Source of the DNA: Denitrobacterium sp024691475
GTDB taxonomy: Bacteria; Actinomycetota; Coriobacteriia; Coriobacteriales; Eggerthellaceae
Assembly: GCA_024691475.1 (NCBI GenBank)
Contig: JAILNP010000073.1
Coordinates: 1 to 40,693 of the forward strand
Length of the DNA stretch: 40,693 nt
Direction: 5' to 3'
Shown: positions 28,630 to 37,627 of the stretch, in pieces
Layout: every line of letters starts with the position of its first letter
How positions within the stretch are numbered: position 1 is the stretch's first letter
Notes under the pieces: generated by a model
What the model was told of the DNA's origin: nothing
Databases searched by the model: none
Seen by the model: only the letters and a program-made list of their open reading frames with translations
Made by a program: the position numbers and the translations under genes

Positions 28630-31115
28630 ACGCGGTCGGTAATATCCGAGAAGTACCCCAGAAGGCCAACGATGTGGCCACCCTGGTATACGGGCATCTT
28701 GTTCGCGACAATGGCCCGCTCCTGGCCATGCGCCATGCAGAACCCATGGGCATCGTGGATGCACTCGCCTTCCAGGACGCGCTCCTCGTCTGACTTGAAC
28801 GGGCCGGGATCGCTATGCCACCCCATATCCTCATCGGTATTGCCAATGAGGTCCTTTACGCTTCCGAAACCGTAATAATCAATAAACGCCCTGTTCGCAC
28901 CAAGGAACCTGCGCTGCTCGTCCTTCCAGAAAACCTTGGTCTCGGTAGCGCTCAAAACGGCATCCACCAGCGAGGTGGTGGCAAGTCCGCCAACAATGGA
29001 GGAAACGCCCTGGTCGGCACTAGGAACGCCGACTACTTTGAAGCATGCGGCAACGCGCTGATCGCCCGAAGCGGCAATGGGCGTAATGACGGCGCGCACC
29101 CAGCGATACCCCTTCATGCGCAGACGCATGCGGAAAATGAGAGAGATGATCCCGCCATTAGAACGCAGCCGCCGACGCATAGTCTTCAGCTCGAAAAACG
29201 CTGCGAACAGCTGGCGCTCATCGGGATGCACATACCCTTCCGAAACGACCTGAATGGCCATTGAAACCTTCCCGCGCGCAAAGGGATTCTTGTCGATTTC
29301 CGACGTGAAGCGAATGTTGTCGAATTCACCCGTGGCAAGGTCGATGACGTCTATGCGCTCGAACAGGCTATACACGAACGAGCGAACGGTAACCTGGTTG
29401 TCCCAGCTGTCAGCGGAATCCAAGCGCGTCAAGTTCACGGCGCGCACAAGGTACGCGTCCAGATGATTCGCCTGGGCAACATGGCGTACGCTCAACGCGC
29501 ACAGCTCACCCCCGAAATTGAACTCAACGGCACGGTCGGATTGCTCGGTCTTCGCCTCGAGCGCCGTATGCAGGAAGCGATCGCGCAGTACGCTGCCGAA
29601 TTCGCGATTTTCGCTCATAAGGTCCTCGAAGTAGTGCACGCCCAACGCCGCAAGAAAGCCCCCGAACGGACGGTTCTGGGAAATGACGCGCACGCGACCG
29701 CGATCGACTTCGACCACGGCAAGCGGCACCGTACCCGCAATGAGCATGTCAGACGCGGCCATGGCGTCGGCCAAGCCACCCGCCAGGCTCACGCGACCAA
29801 TATCGCTGAAGTAGCCGCTTTCCGCATCCGTTTCCGCTTCGATCCCGCCCGTTTGAACCAGTTCGACGATTTCACCTATGGGAGCGGGCCTCGAGAAGAG
29901 ATAGCCCTGAGCTTTCTCGCAGCCAACGGACCTCAGGAACTCAAGCTGGCGTTCCGTTTCCACGCCCTCGGTGAGCGTGTGCGCGCCCAGGCGTTTCACC
30001 ATGCCAATGACCTGAGAAAGCACGGTTCGCGTAGCCGGGTTCTTGTCGATATCGCGAATAAGGCTCATGTCGATCTTCACCGTGTCGAACGGGACGGCGG
30101 TAAGCGCCGATAACGACGAGTATCCACTGCCGAAATCGTCCATCCAAATCTTGTAGCCAGCGCGACGGAAGCGATCAATCCCCTCATGCACGAGCGTGAA
30201 ATCGCTGGAAAACGCGCTCTCGGTTATTTCAATATCCAAATCGGATGGGTCCATGCCGTTCCTGCGTACGGCGGAATCAACGATTTCGAAGATGTCGCAG
30301 AGTTCGAAGTCCAAGCGTGACAGATTGACCGAAACGCTTGCCGTGGGAACGAGCTCGCGAATACGGTGGAACTCATCGCACGCCGTGTTCACGACGAAGG
30401 CATCGAGCTTATGGATAAATCGGCTCGACTCGAGCGTGGGGATGAACGTTGCAGGCGAAAGCATCCCATGCAGAGGGCTACACCAGCGCACAAGCGCCTC
30501 GACCCCGCATATCTTCCCCGAGATAACGCGCACTATGGGCTGGTAGTACACCTCGAGCTCGTTAGCCGCGATGGCATCTTCCAAGCTGTTAAGCACGTAC
30601 CCCTCGCGGCTCAGCTTCTGCGCAAGCTCGTCGTCGAAATAACGAAGGTGAACGCCAAAGCGATCTTTCACACTCCGACACGCAAAGAGAGCGCGGTCGA
30701 TAGCCTGCTTTTCGCTTACTGCCGGGTTGTCGAGAACGTAGACGCCCGCGATGATTCCCAGGGAAGTGCGTTCGTAATGCCAGGCCATATGGGAGTGAAT
30801 GGCCACGATGGCCTGCTCGATGCGCTCGTTGCGAACGATTCCGCAAAAATGGTCGGCATACAGGCGACCCAATATGGCATCAGGGAAAATACTACGAAGG
30901 ACCTCGCCCATGGTGCGCAGGCATTCGTCACCGCGCATATAGCCATGACGACTATTGATGGCCTTGAAATTGCCGATATTGAGCACAATAAGACAATGCG
31001 ACCCGGGCATTTCCATCTGGGAAATGAACGCGGCCGTATGAGAGCGAAAGGCGGGCTCGCTCAGCAAACCCGTCACGCTATCTTTCGCCGTATATAGACC
31101 CACAGCTTCTGGCAC
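28626..31115 (-). CDS. degenerate GGDEF - EAL phosphodiesterase - PAS protein
   Basis: 829 aa from a GTG at 31115, with GAAGGG 7 nt upstream. The frame extends to a TTG at 31148 without a site. No membrane span is visible. Residues about 10-160 are a GGDEF fold whose signature reads YADHF at 86-90, so it cannot be a cyclase and may sense GTP. Residues 175-420 are an EAL domain with the key residues kept: Glu206 in EALVRW, SVNLS, ITES, DDFGSGYSS, Lys347 in VKID, Glu383 in TEGVET. It should hydrolyse c-di-GMP. The region about 430-700 is unassigned. Residues 715-829 look like a PAS domain (VFWKDEQRRFLGANRAFIDY). Its stop overlaps the converging NlpC/P60 gene. Confidence 0.9.
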   Translation of the reverse strand: MPEAVGLYTAKDSVTGLLSEPAFRSHTAAFISQMEMPGSHCLIVLNIGNFKAINSRHGYMRGDECLRTMGEVLRSIFPDAILGRLYADHFCGIVRNERIEQAIVAIHSHMAWHYERTSLGIIAGVYVLDNPAVSEKQAIDRALFACRSVKDRFGVHLRYFDDELAQKLSREGYVLNSLEDAIAANELEVYYQPIVRVISGKICGVEALVRWCSPLHGMLSPATFIPTLESSRFIHKLDAFVVNTACDEFHRIRELVPTASVSVNLSRLDFELCDIFEIVDSAVRRNGMDPSDLDIEITESAFSSDFTLVHEGIDRFRRAGYKIWMDDFGSGYSSLSALTAVPFDTVKIDMSLIRDIDKNPATRTVLSQVIGMVKRLGAHTLTEGVETERQLEFLRSVGCEKAQGYLFSRPAPIGEIVELVQTGGIEAETDAESGYFSDIGRVSLAGGLADAMAASDMLIAGTVPLAVVEVDRGRVRVISQNRPFGGFLAALGVHYFEDLMSENREFGSVLRDRFLHTALEAKTEQSDRAVEFNFGGELCALSVRHVAQANHLDAYLVRAVNLTRLDSADSWDNQVTVRSFVYSLFERIDVIDLATGEFDNIRFTSEIDKNPFARGKVSMAIQVVSEGYVHPDERQLFAAFFELKTMRRRLRSNGGIISLIFRMRLRMKGYRWVRAVITPIAASGDQRVAACFKVVGVPSADQGVSSIVGGLATTSLVDAVLSATETKVFWKDEQRRFLGANRAFIDYYGFGSVKDLIGNTDEDMGWHSDPGPFKSDEERVLEGECIHDAHGFCMAHGQERAIVANKMPVYQGGHIVGLLGYFSDITDRV

Positions 31116-31181
31116 GGCAATACCCTTCGCAACATGGAGCCCACGCAACAGGCCCCAAACTGCGCCCCCAAGTAGCTATTA

Positions 31182-31190
31182 ATTATAGCA
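31182..31190 (-). promoter_or_regulatory. extended -10 promoter of the EAL gene
   Basis: On the minus strand TGC then TATAAT (31182-31187) makes an ideal extended -10, 5 bp past the upstream gene's stop. No -35 is needed or seen. The predicted start gives a leader of about 60 nt. Confidence 0.6.
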
Positions 31191-31195
31191 AAGGA

Positions 31196-32266
31196 CTAAT
31201 TGATACCGCCCGTGATGCATTGAAAGATGCGTTTGCCGCCCCATCCGTCAACTGCCCGTTGCTCAGCGTGCGAAAAGCGGGTACGTAAGGAAGCGCTCGA
31301 GGCCAATTCGCGAAGCGATGCGGTGATTCCGTCGAAGTCGAACGGACGGTCGAGCGGCACATGCGGCCCCAAACCCAGATCCTGGAAGCCGAGGGCATGA
31401 CCCGCCTGGTTTTCCGCCGTGGGAAGCGCAACCGTGGGGACGCCCATGCATGCAAGTTCGTAGAGCGTAAGGCCCGAAGCGGATAGCGCGATATCGGCCG
31501 AGCGCATGAGCTCGGGCATATTCTGGGCGTTGCGCAGCAAATGGACGCGACCGGCAACTTGCGCGCCGAACGAACCAAGCGAAAAGGGAGCGTCGCCGCC
31601 CAGCACAACCTGCACTCGCGCGGTTTCATGCGCTTGCAGGCAGCATGTGGCGAGCTTTTCCAAGATACCATCGGGGTTCGCGTAGCCGCAGGTAACCAAG
31701 ATGGTTTCCACGTCATCGCGCACATGGTCGCCAGAACGCGACTGCCCAAACGAAGCGCGCACGGGCGCGTATTTGGGCCCAATGCACAGCATGGCGGAAA
31801 GGCCCTCGTACGCATTGCGATACTGCGCTTCCGTAAATGCGAAACCGTAATTGATAACGACATCGGCCTGAATGGGCGCCGGATGCGACGTAAAGCCTTC
31901 CTTGAAGGTAAAGGCGTCGTCGATATAGGCAACCTTCGTATCGCGCGTGGCCAGAAGGTTGGCCAGCTCGTCGAAGAAGCCATTGGTAACGGCATACGAG
32001 TCGATAAGAATAGCCGAAGCGTCTTCGTCACGCGCAACGCGCGCAAGAGTGATGGCGTCGACGCGCATAAACAGATGGGGGTCGCCCCCGACCATCTCGC
32101 AGGGGAACCCGAAGGACTCCACGATAACGGCCGACTCTTCAGTAGAGACCAGGAACAGCACGCGCTCGCCTGCGCTCACGGCCTGCTCCGCAACGGCGGC
32201 ACAACGCATGACATGCCCTACCCCGATACTGGCGTCGGCATTCGCATCGGTGCGAATAAGCAGCAT
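31196..32266 (-). CDS. PseG-like nucleotide-sugar hydrolase / glycosyltransferase-fold protein
   Basis: 356 aa from ATG 32266, with GGAGGG 9 nt upstream. It has a two-domain GT-B fold like PseG, the UDP-2,4-diacetamido-trideoxy-altropyranose hydrolase of pseudaminic acid synthesis. The N-terminus IRTDANADASIGVGHVMRC matches the PseG start, with the catalytic-type His18 in GVGH. A second domain holds VTCGYANPDGILEKL and SADIALSASGLTLYELACMGVPT, the nucleotide-sugar site. The usual neighbours pseB, pseC, pseF and pseI are absent, so the substrate may differ. Its transcript may start from GGGTATAAT at 32311-32316. Confidence 0.8.
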   Translation of the reverse strand: MLLIRTDANADASIGVGHVMRCAAVAEQAVSAGERVLFLVSTEESAVIVESFGFPCEMVGGDPHLFMRVDAITLARVARDEDASAILIDSYAVTNGFFDELANLLATRDTKVAYIDDAFTFKEGFTSHPAPIQADVVINYGFAFTEAQYRNAYEGLSAMLCIGPKYAPVRASFGQSRSGDHVRDDVETILVTCGYANPDGILEKLATCCLQAHETARVQVVLGGDAPFSLGSFGAQVAGRVHLLRNAQNMPELMRSADIALSASGLTLYELACMGVPTVALPTAENQAGHALGFQDLGLGPHVPLDRPFDFDGITASLRELASSASLRTRFSHAEQRAVDGWGGKRIFQCITGGIN

Positions 32267-32310
32267 ATCGTGCAACCCTCCCGTCGTCTGACGCGTCTTT
32301 CCAAGAGGGG

Positions 32311-32354
32311 ATTATACCCCAGAACGGACGGGGCGCAGCGCGAACCGCGCCCCG
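32311..32354 (-). terminator. hairpin after the symporter gene, followed by a TATAAT
   Basis: An 8-bp stem CGGGGCGC / GCGCCCCG (32329-32336 with 32347-32354) with a 10-nt loop lies 46 bp past the symporter stop. No U-tract follows on the minus strand, so termination is uncertain. Just downstream GGGGTATAATCCCC (32307-32320) carries a perfect -10, probably for the PseG-like gene. Confidence 0.45.
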
Positions 32355-32400
32355 CATCGCGTCTGCAACCAGGAAATGGCAAGCCCGAGTGCAACCCGTC

Positions 32401-33966
32401 CTACAAGCGTTCCAGAGGCTCGGCGCTATCGAATGCCGGTTGGCCGCCCTCAGCAAGCTCGTGCGCATATTCGCGGTCGATGGCAGCGCTCGCACGCGGC
32501 GGAATGACCTCGAACGGAACGGCGGGAGTGACCAGGCTTACCAGCGGAACGATGATGATGGAAAGCAGCATGGCCGCCGCGCCAGCCACAATGGAAGAGC
32601 CCATGAACGGGACAATCATGTTCGCCGTGGTCAAACCCACGCCGCAGATGAAGCTCGCCCATACCGCCGCCTTGGAAATGCGCTTGCTGAACAGGCCCCA
32701 CAGCAGCGGGCCCAGGAAGGCGCCGGCAAGCGCGCCCCAGGAAATGCCCATGAGCTGGGCAATCCACGTAATAGTGCTGTGATACTGCACAAGCGCGATG
32801 GCGGCAGAGATCACGACGAAGAACACGATGAGCGCGCGCATCCACGTGAGCGAGGCCGCATCGGACATCTTCTTCACCACGTTGCCCTTGATCAGGTCGA
32901 GCGTGAGCGTGCTGGAGCTCGTAAGAACCAGCGAGCTAAGCGTGGACATGCTCGCGGAAAGCACCAGTACCACCACCAGGCCAATAAGCGCGTCAGGCAA
33001 GCTGGAGAGCATCGTGGGCATGATGGAGTCGTAAATGGGCGTTCCGTTTGCGGCAAAGGCGATGTCGCCCTCGTACAGGCGCCCGAAGCCGCCCAGGAAG
33101 TAGCTGCCGCCCGCCACGACCACGGCGAACAGCGTGCTGATGATGGCGCCCTCCTTCACGGCGGGGCCGCTCTTGATGGCGTAGAACTTCTGCACCATCT
33201 GGGGCAATCCCCACGTGCCCAAGCTGGTGAGCACGATGACGCACAGCAGATTGAACAGGTCGGGACCAAACATGCTGGTGAAGGCACCTTGGAAGCCGCT
33301 CGCGTCGGCCTGCACCTGGGAAAGCGAAATGACTGCCTGGCTGAATCCACCATTCGAGAGCATGACCGCCACGATAACGGCCACGATGCCCACGAGCATG
33401 ATGCAGCCCTGCACGAAGTCATTCACCACGGTGGCCATGTAGCCGCCCAGCACCACGTAGACGCACGTAACCACGGCCATACCTATGACGCACCACTCGT
33501 AGGGAATGCCGAATGCCATGGTGAACAGGCGCGATAGGCCGTTGTACACCGAAGCGGTGTAGGGAATGAGGAACACGAAGATGATTGCCGCGCTTGCTAC
33601 GCGCAGCGCCTTGCTGCCATAGCGCTTGCCGAAGAATTCAGGCATGGTGGCGGCCTTCAGGCGCTGCGTCATCTCGCGCGTGCGCGGGCCAAGCACCCAC
33701 CAGGCAAGCAAGCTACCCAGAAATGCGTTGCCCAGGCCGATCCAAAACGCGGAGATGCCGAACTTCCAACCGAACTGGCCCGCATATCCCACGAAGATAA
33801 CGGCGGAGAAGTAGCTGGTTCCGTACGCAAAGGCCGAAAGCCACGGGCCCACGTTGCGGCCACCCAGCACGAAGCCATCAACGCTCTTCGCATGATGGCG
33901 CGTGTATATGCCAATCGCCACCACAATGGCAACGAAAACGACGATCATGAGGAGTTTCGCTATCAC
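32401..33966 (-). CDS. sodium:solute symporter (SSS family)
   Basis: 521 aa from a GTG at 33966, taken because GGAAGG lies 7 nt before it. The ATG at 33972 directly abuts that site. About 13 membrane spans. Family phrases are present: GGRNVGPWLSAFAYGTSYFSA near the start, MPEFFGKRYGSKALRVAS, and the sodium-site region SASMSTLSSLVLTSSSTLTLDL. The closest recognisable type is PutP-like, but substrate (proline, other amino or organic acid) cannot be read. The C-terminus is a soluble acidic tail. It stands alone, next to the trp operon, which ends in a hairpin upstream. Confidence 0.9.
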   Translation of the reverse strand: MIAKLLMIVVFVAIVVAIGIYTRHHAKSVDGFVLGGRNVGPWLSAFAYGTSYFSAVIFVGYAGQFGWKFGISAFWIGLGNAFLGSLLAWWVLGPRTREMTQRLKAATMPEFFGKRYGSKALRVASAAIIFVFLIPYTASVYNGLSRLFTMAFGIPYEWCVIGMAVVTCVYVVLGGYMATVVNDFVQGCIMLVGIVAVIVAVMLSNGGFSQAVISLSQVQADASGFQGAFTSMFGPDLFNLLCVIVLTSLGTWGLPQMVQKFYAIKSGPAVKEGAIISTLFAVVVAGGSYFLGGFGRLYEGDIAFAANGTPIYDSIMPTMLSSLPDALIGLVVVLVLSASMSTLSSLVLTSSSTLTLDLIKGNVVKKMSDAASLTWMRALIVFFVVISAAIALVQYHSTITWIAQLMGISWGALAGAFLGPLLWGLFSKRISKAAVWASFICGVGLTTANMIVPFMGSSIVAGAAAMLLSIIIVPLVSLVTPAVPFEVIPPRASAAIDREYAHELAEGGQPAFDSAEPLERL

Positions 33967-34079
33967 GAGCATTCCTTCCAAAGAGTTGATACGACAAATG
34001 GGCAGACCGCCCTTGCAGGCGCGCACGACCCCCGCTCGGCCAGGATGGAACCAGGTGGCCCGGGACCCGTACGCTACAG

Positions 34080-34128
34080 GTATCGATAGGAATAGGAATA
34101 GCGATACGCCACGGCATATGCAGCCGTG
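34080..34128 (-). promoter_or_regulatory. tandem inverted repeats upstream of the symporter gene
   Basis: GTATCG (34080-34085) / CGATAC (34102-34107), with a centre holding AGGAAT twice, and CACGGC (34110-34115) over GCCGTG (34123-34128). Both lie 114-162 bp before the symporter start, in the 259-bp gap after trpA. They may be operator sites. No clear -35/-10 was assigned. Confidence 0.35.
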
Positions 34129-34160
34129 CGGCAAATGTTCGTGCTATGTCCCTGTTCGTG

Positions 34161-34200
34161 ATGCATAGGGGCACTTTACCACAGCAAAGTGCCCACGCAT
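34161..34200 (-). terminator. hairpin after the trp operon
   Basis: A perfect 9-bp stem GGGCACTTT / AAAGTGCCC (34169-34177 with 34186-34194) with an 8-nt loop, extended by a 4-bp outer stem (34161-34164 with 34197-34200), lies 25 bp past the trpA stop. On the minus strand no U-run follows; a T7 run exists only on the other strand (34204-34210). Confidence 0.45.
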
Positions 34201-34225
34201 ACATTTTTTTCGGCATAACGCGCAA

Positions 34226-35038
34226 TTAGACGCCGGGCGTAGCGTCGCTGACCCCGCGCACGGCTTGTGCCATACGCGCGACGTACGCCTCCACCTCGGC
34301 AGGAGCCTGAACGCCATGCGCAGCCACGATCTTCATGATTGCACTGCCCACGATGGCCCCGTCGGCCACCTGCGCCATGGAACGCGCCTGTTCGGGCGTG
34401 GAGATGCCAAAGCCAATCGCTGCCGGAACGTCCGAAACCTCGCGAATGTGAGACACGAGCTCCCCCACATCGGTCGTTATCTTGCTGCGCGTACCCGTCA
34501 CGCCCAACGAGGAGACCACGTACACGAACCCCGAAGCCTCGCGCGCAATGGTGCGAATGCGGTCCTTCGAAGTCGGCGCCACCATCGACACCAGATCCAG
34601 GCCGAAGCGCTGCGCCGGACCGGCGAACTCGCCACGCTCCTCGAAGGGCACGTCGGGAAGGATGAGCCCATCGACGCCCGCTTGTGCCGCACGTTCCATG
34701 AAGCGCTCCACCCCATAGCTGAACACGACGTTCGCATACGTCATGAACACGAACGGCACGACCACGGCAGGACCGCCCTCCCCCTTGCGCAAGCGCGCGA
34801 CCATGGCAAACACATCGTCGGTCGTGACGCCACCTGCCAGGGCGCGCTCGTTGGCGGCCATGATGACCGGCCCCTCGGCAGTGGGATCGGAAAACGGAAT
34901 GCCTATCTCAATGAGGTCGGCACCCGCACGCGCCATGCGCCGTATGCACTCCTCGGTAACGGCAACGGACGAATCGCCTGCGGTGATGAACGGAATGAAC
35001 GCCTTGCCATCCTGAAAAGCTCGCGCAATGTTACTCAT
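34226..35038 (-). CDS. trpA: tryptophan synthase alpha chain
   Basis: 270 aa from ATG 35038, with GGGGAGGA upstream. It overlaps trpB by 8 bp. TIM barrel that splits indole-3-glycerol phosphate to indole and passes it to TrpB. Glu44 in LIEIGIPFSDP is the catalytic Glu49 of the Salmonella enzyme. The position of catalytic Asp60 is Glu55 here (PTAEGP), a change also common in clostridial sequences, so activity is likely kept. The phosphate site GFGISTPEQ and GAIVGSAIMKI is present. Last gene of the trp operon. Confidence 0.96.
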   Translation of the reverse strand: MSNIARAFQDGKAFIPFITAGDSSVAVTEECIRRMARAGADLIEIGIPFSDPTAEGPVIMAANERALAGGVTTDDVFAMVARLRKGEGGPAVVVPFVFMTYANVVFSYGVERFMERAAQAGVDGLILPDVPFEERGEFAGPAQRFGLDLVSMVAPTSKDRIRTIAREASGFVYVVSSLGVTGTRSKITTDVGELVSHIREVSDVPAAIGFGISTPEQARSMAQVADGAIVGSAIMKIVAAHGVQAPAEVEAYVARMAQAVRGVSDATPGV

Positions 35039-36221
35039 GGATATCCTCCCCTCGATAGCGCGCAACTGACGCGCAGTCCTTGTCGCCACGCCCCGATACG
35101 GTAACGACGATGCTCTGATCGGGCGTCATCTGCCGCGCGAGCTTCATGGCATACGCCAGCGCATGAGAGCTCTCGATGGCGGGAATGATTCCCTCCATGC
35201 GCGAAAGGTACTCGAACGCATCGACCGCCTCATCGTCGGTTACGGGCACGTACGTCACGCGACCCACGTCATGCCAATGCGCGTGCTCGGGCCCAATGCC
35301 CGGGTAATCAAGCCCCGCGGAAATGCTGTACACGGGCGCGATCTGGCCGTATTCGTCCTGGCAGAAATAGCTTTTCATGCCATGGAAGATGCCCAAACTA
35401 CCCGTGGAGATGGTTGCCGCGGTCTCGAACGTGTCGATGCCACGCCCCGCCGCCTCGCAGCCATAGAGCGCCACGTCCTCATCGTCGATGAAGTCGTAGA
35501 ACGTGCCAGCCGCATTGCTTCCACCGCCCACGCACGCCACCACGGCATCAGGCAGGCGGCCTTCGGCCTGCAGATGTTGCTGCTTGATCTCGCGCCCGAT
35601 AATGGCTTGGAAATCGCGCACCATGGCGGGAAACGGATGAGGGCCCATGGTGGACCCAATGCAGTAATGGGTATCCGCCATGCGACCCGTCCACTCGCGC
35701 ATGGCCTCGCTCACGGCATCCTTCAACGTGCCCGTACCCGTTTCCACCGATACGACCTTCGCGCCAAGCAGGCGCATCTTGTACACGTTAAGCGCCTGCC
35801 GCTCGATATCCACCTTGCCCATGAAGACCACGCATTCAAGGCCAAGCAGCGCCGCCGCCGTTGCGGCAGCCACACCATGCTGCCCCGCACCCGTTTCGGC
35901 AATCATGCGCGTCTTGCCCATCTTCTTGGTGAGCAGTGCCTGGCCCAAAACGTTATTGATCTTGTGGGCGCCCGTATGATTCAGGTCCTCGCGCTTCAGA
36001 TACACCTTTGCCCCGCCCAAATCCTGCGTCATCTTGCGCGCGGGATACAGCAAGCTGGGCCTGTTGGCATAGCCATTGAGCAGCTCCGTAAGCTCCTCCT
36101 GAAACTGCGGGTCCTGCCTGTAATGCTCGTACGCCTCCTCGAGCTCGATGACGGCGTTCATGAGCGTCTCGGGCATATACTGCCCGCCATGCACGCCATA
36201 GCGCCCCTTCGCATCGCTCAT
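35031..36221 (-). CDS. trpB: tryptophan synthase beta chain
   Basis: 396 aa from ATG 36221. The start codon shares one base with the trpF stop (TAATG), and GGAGAG stands upstream. It is a PLP enzyme joining indole and serine. The Schiff-base lysine is Lys87 in HTGAHKINN, the same number as in Salmonella. The glycine-rich phosphate cup is VGGGSNAAGTFYDF. GAGQHGVAAATAAALLGLEC and GSLGIFHGMKSYF are family marks. It is the TrpB1 type that works with TrpA. Confidence 0.97.
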   Translation of the reverse strand: MSDAKGRYGVHGGQYMPETLMNAVIELEEAYEHYRQDPQFQEELTELLNGYANRPSLLYPARKMTQDLGGAKVYLKREDLNHTGAHKINNVLGQALLTKKMGKTRMIAETGAGQHGVAAATAAALLGLECVVFMGKVDIERQALNVYKMRLLGAKVVSVETGTGTLKDAVSEAMREWTGRMADTHYCIGSTMGPHPFPAMVRDFQAIIGREIKQQHLQAEGRLPDAVVACVGGGSNAAGTFYDFIDDEDVALYGCEAAGRGIDTFETAATISTGSLGIFHGMKSYFCQDEYGQIAPVYSISAGLDYPGIGPEHAHWHDVGRVTYVPVTDDEAVDAFEYLSRMEGIIPAIESSHALAYAMKLARQMTPDQSIVVTVSGRGDKDCASVARYRGEDIHE

Positions 36222-36829
36222 TACAACTCTCCTTTCGCGCGCACTGCCATCGCAAATGCGCGCATCTTCCGTATATCTTTCGTCTTGTTCGTTTCGATGC
36301 CGCTGCTCACGTCCACGGCGAATGGGCGCACGGCCCGAACGGCCTGAGCAACGTTTTCGGAATCGAGGCCACCCGCCAGGAAGAACGCCCGCTGCACGTT
36401 GGCCACGAGCGACCAATCGAACGCGCGGCCATCGCCTCGCCCGGCATCGAGCAGTACGTAATCGGCGCTGCTGGTAAGGGCGCGCTGGACATCTGCGGCA
36501 TCGCTCACAACAAAGGCCTGGATGATGGGCGCAGACACGCGTTTGCGAAGCGTCGCGACATATGCCTCGTCCTCATGCCCATGCAATTGGACCATGCGAA
36601 TCGCACCGATCTCGCACGCCGCGGCAACGAATGCAACGGGCGCATCGAGAAACACCCCGACGGGGCATATCGCTTCGTCGAGCAACGCGCTCAACGCGCG
36701 CGCCTCGTCAAGCGTGACGCCCCTATGGGAGTTTGGCACGAACACGAATCCCGCGTATTCGGGAAGCAACTCGTTGACGGCCTCGATATCGGCACGAGAA
36801 TGCAGGCCGCACATCTTGATACGCGTCAT
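36221..36829 (-). CDS. trpF: phosphoribosylanthranilate isomerase
   Basis: 202 aa, normal length. Catalytic Cys7 in KMCGL and Asp128 in YVLLDAGRG are kept. QLHGHEDEAYV and FFLAGGLDSENV are family marks, and AVDVSSGIE is the C-terminal phosphate loop. It isomerises phosphoribosylanthranilate to CdRP. The ATG overlaps the trpC stop by 4 bp (ATGA). trpF is a separate gene here and not fused to trpC as in E. coli. Confidence 0.96.
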   Translation of the reverse strand: MTRIKMCGLHSRADIEAVNELLPEYAGFVFVPNSHRGVTLDEARALSALLDEAICPVGVFLDAPVAFVAAACEIGAIRMVQLHGHEDEAYVATLRKRVSAPIIQAFVVSDAADVQRALTSSADYVLLDAGRGDGRAFDWSLVANVQRAFFLAGGLDSENVAQAVRAVRPFAVDVSSGIETNKTKDIRKMRAFAMAVRAKGEL

Positions 36830-37617
36830 AGGGGCTCACCCCGCAATGCGCTCAGGGCGGCTCGTTTGTCAGCCGCGCGCATGAGCGCCTCGCCCACGAG
36901 CACCGCATTCACGCCACGCTCCTCGAGCTCCCTCACCTGGCTCGGTTCGCTCACGCCGCTTTCGGCCACGAACAGCACCTCAGGGGGAACCATGTCGCGC
37001 AGGCGCAGGCAGTTGCGGAAATCGACGCTGAAATCGACAAGATTGCGATTGTTCACGCCCACGATACGCGCACCCGCCCGCAATGCGCGATTTACCTCGC
37101 GCTCGTCATGGGCCTCCACGAGCGCACTCATGCCCAGCTCGTCCGCCAAGGTGATAAACTCCTTCAGCTGACCATCGTCGAGAATCGAGCAGATGAGCAA
37201 GATCGCCTGTGCGCCCAAAAGCTTCGCCTGGTAAACCATGTAGGCATCGACCGTGAAATCCTTCCGCAAGCACGGCACGGCCACGGCGGCGGCAATCTCG
37301 CTCAGATACGTATCGCTCCCCAGAAAGCGCGTTGGCTCGGTGAGCACCGAAAGCGCGTTGGCCCCCGCCTGCTCATATTCGCGCGCTATCCGAAGATACG
37401 GAAAGCTCTCGCTTATGAGGCCCTTGCTGGGAGATGCCTTCTTGCATTCGCAGATGAAGGACATGCCCGACCCGGACAACGCACGCTCAAAGGGAAACCC
37501 GTTTGCGCACGCTAGCGAACGAGCGCGGGAACGCAACTCCCCTATCGGCAGCGCCTCCTGCTGCACGGCAACGCGCTCTCGAGCCGCCTGCGCAAGTTCG
37601 TTCAAAATGCTCGTCAT
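36826..37617 (-). CDS. trpC: indole-3-glycerol phosphate synthase
   Basis: 263 aa from ATG 37617, 10 bp after the trpD stop. No strong Shine-Dalgarno, so it probably depends on coupling to trpD. TIM barrel with MSFICECKKASPSKGLI (catalytic Glu and Lys region), LRKDFTVDAYMVYQAKLLGAQA, LVEAHDEREV, VGVNNRNLVDF and VAESGVS. It closes CdRP to indole-3-glycerol phosphate with loss of CO2. The frame remains open upstream into trpD, so a longer start at 37701 is an artefact. Confidence 0.95.
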   Translation of the reverse strand: MTSILNELAQAARERVAVQQEALPIGELRSRARSLACANGFPFERALSGSGMSFICECKKASPSKGLISESFPYLRIAREYEQAGANALSVLTEPTRFLGSDTYLSEIAAAVAVPCLRKDFTVDAYMVYQAKLLGAQAILLICSILDDGQLKEFITLADELGMSALVEAHDEREVNRALRAGARIVGVNNRNLVDFSVDFRNCLRLRDMVPPEVLFVAESGVSEPSQVRELEERGVNAVLVGEALMRAADKRAALSALRGEPL

Positions 37618-37627
37618 GGCGCACCGC

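Noticed and set aside
34201..34212. T7 run as the U-tract of a plus-strand terminator
   Set aside because: No plus-strand gene ends there, and the run is separated from the hairpin by 9 bases. The hairpin more likely serves the minus-strand trp operon.
34360..34420. TrpA inactivated by Asp60 to Glu
   Set aside because: The change is conservative and, as far as I recall, common in clostridial TrpA proteins. All other residues are in place.
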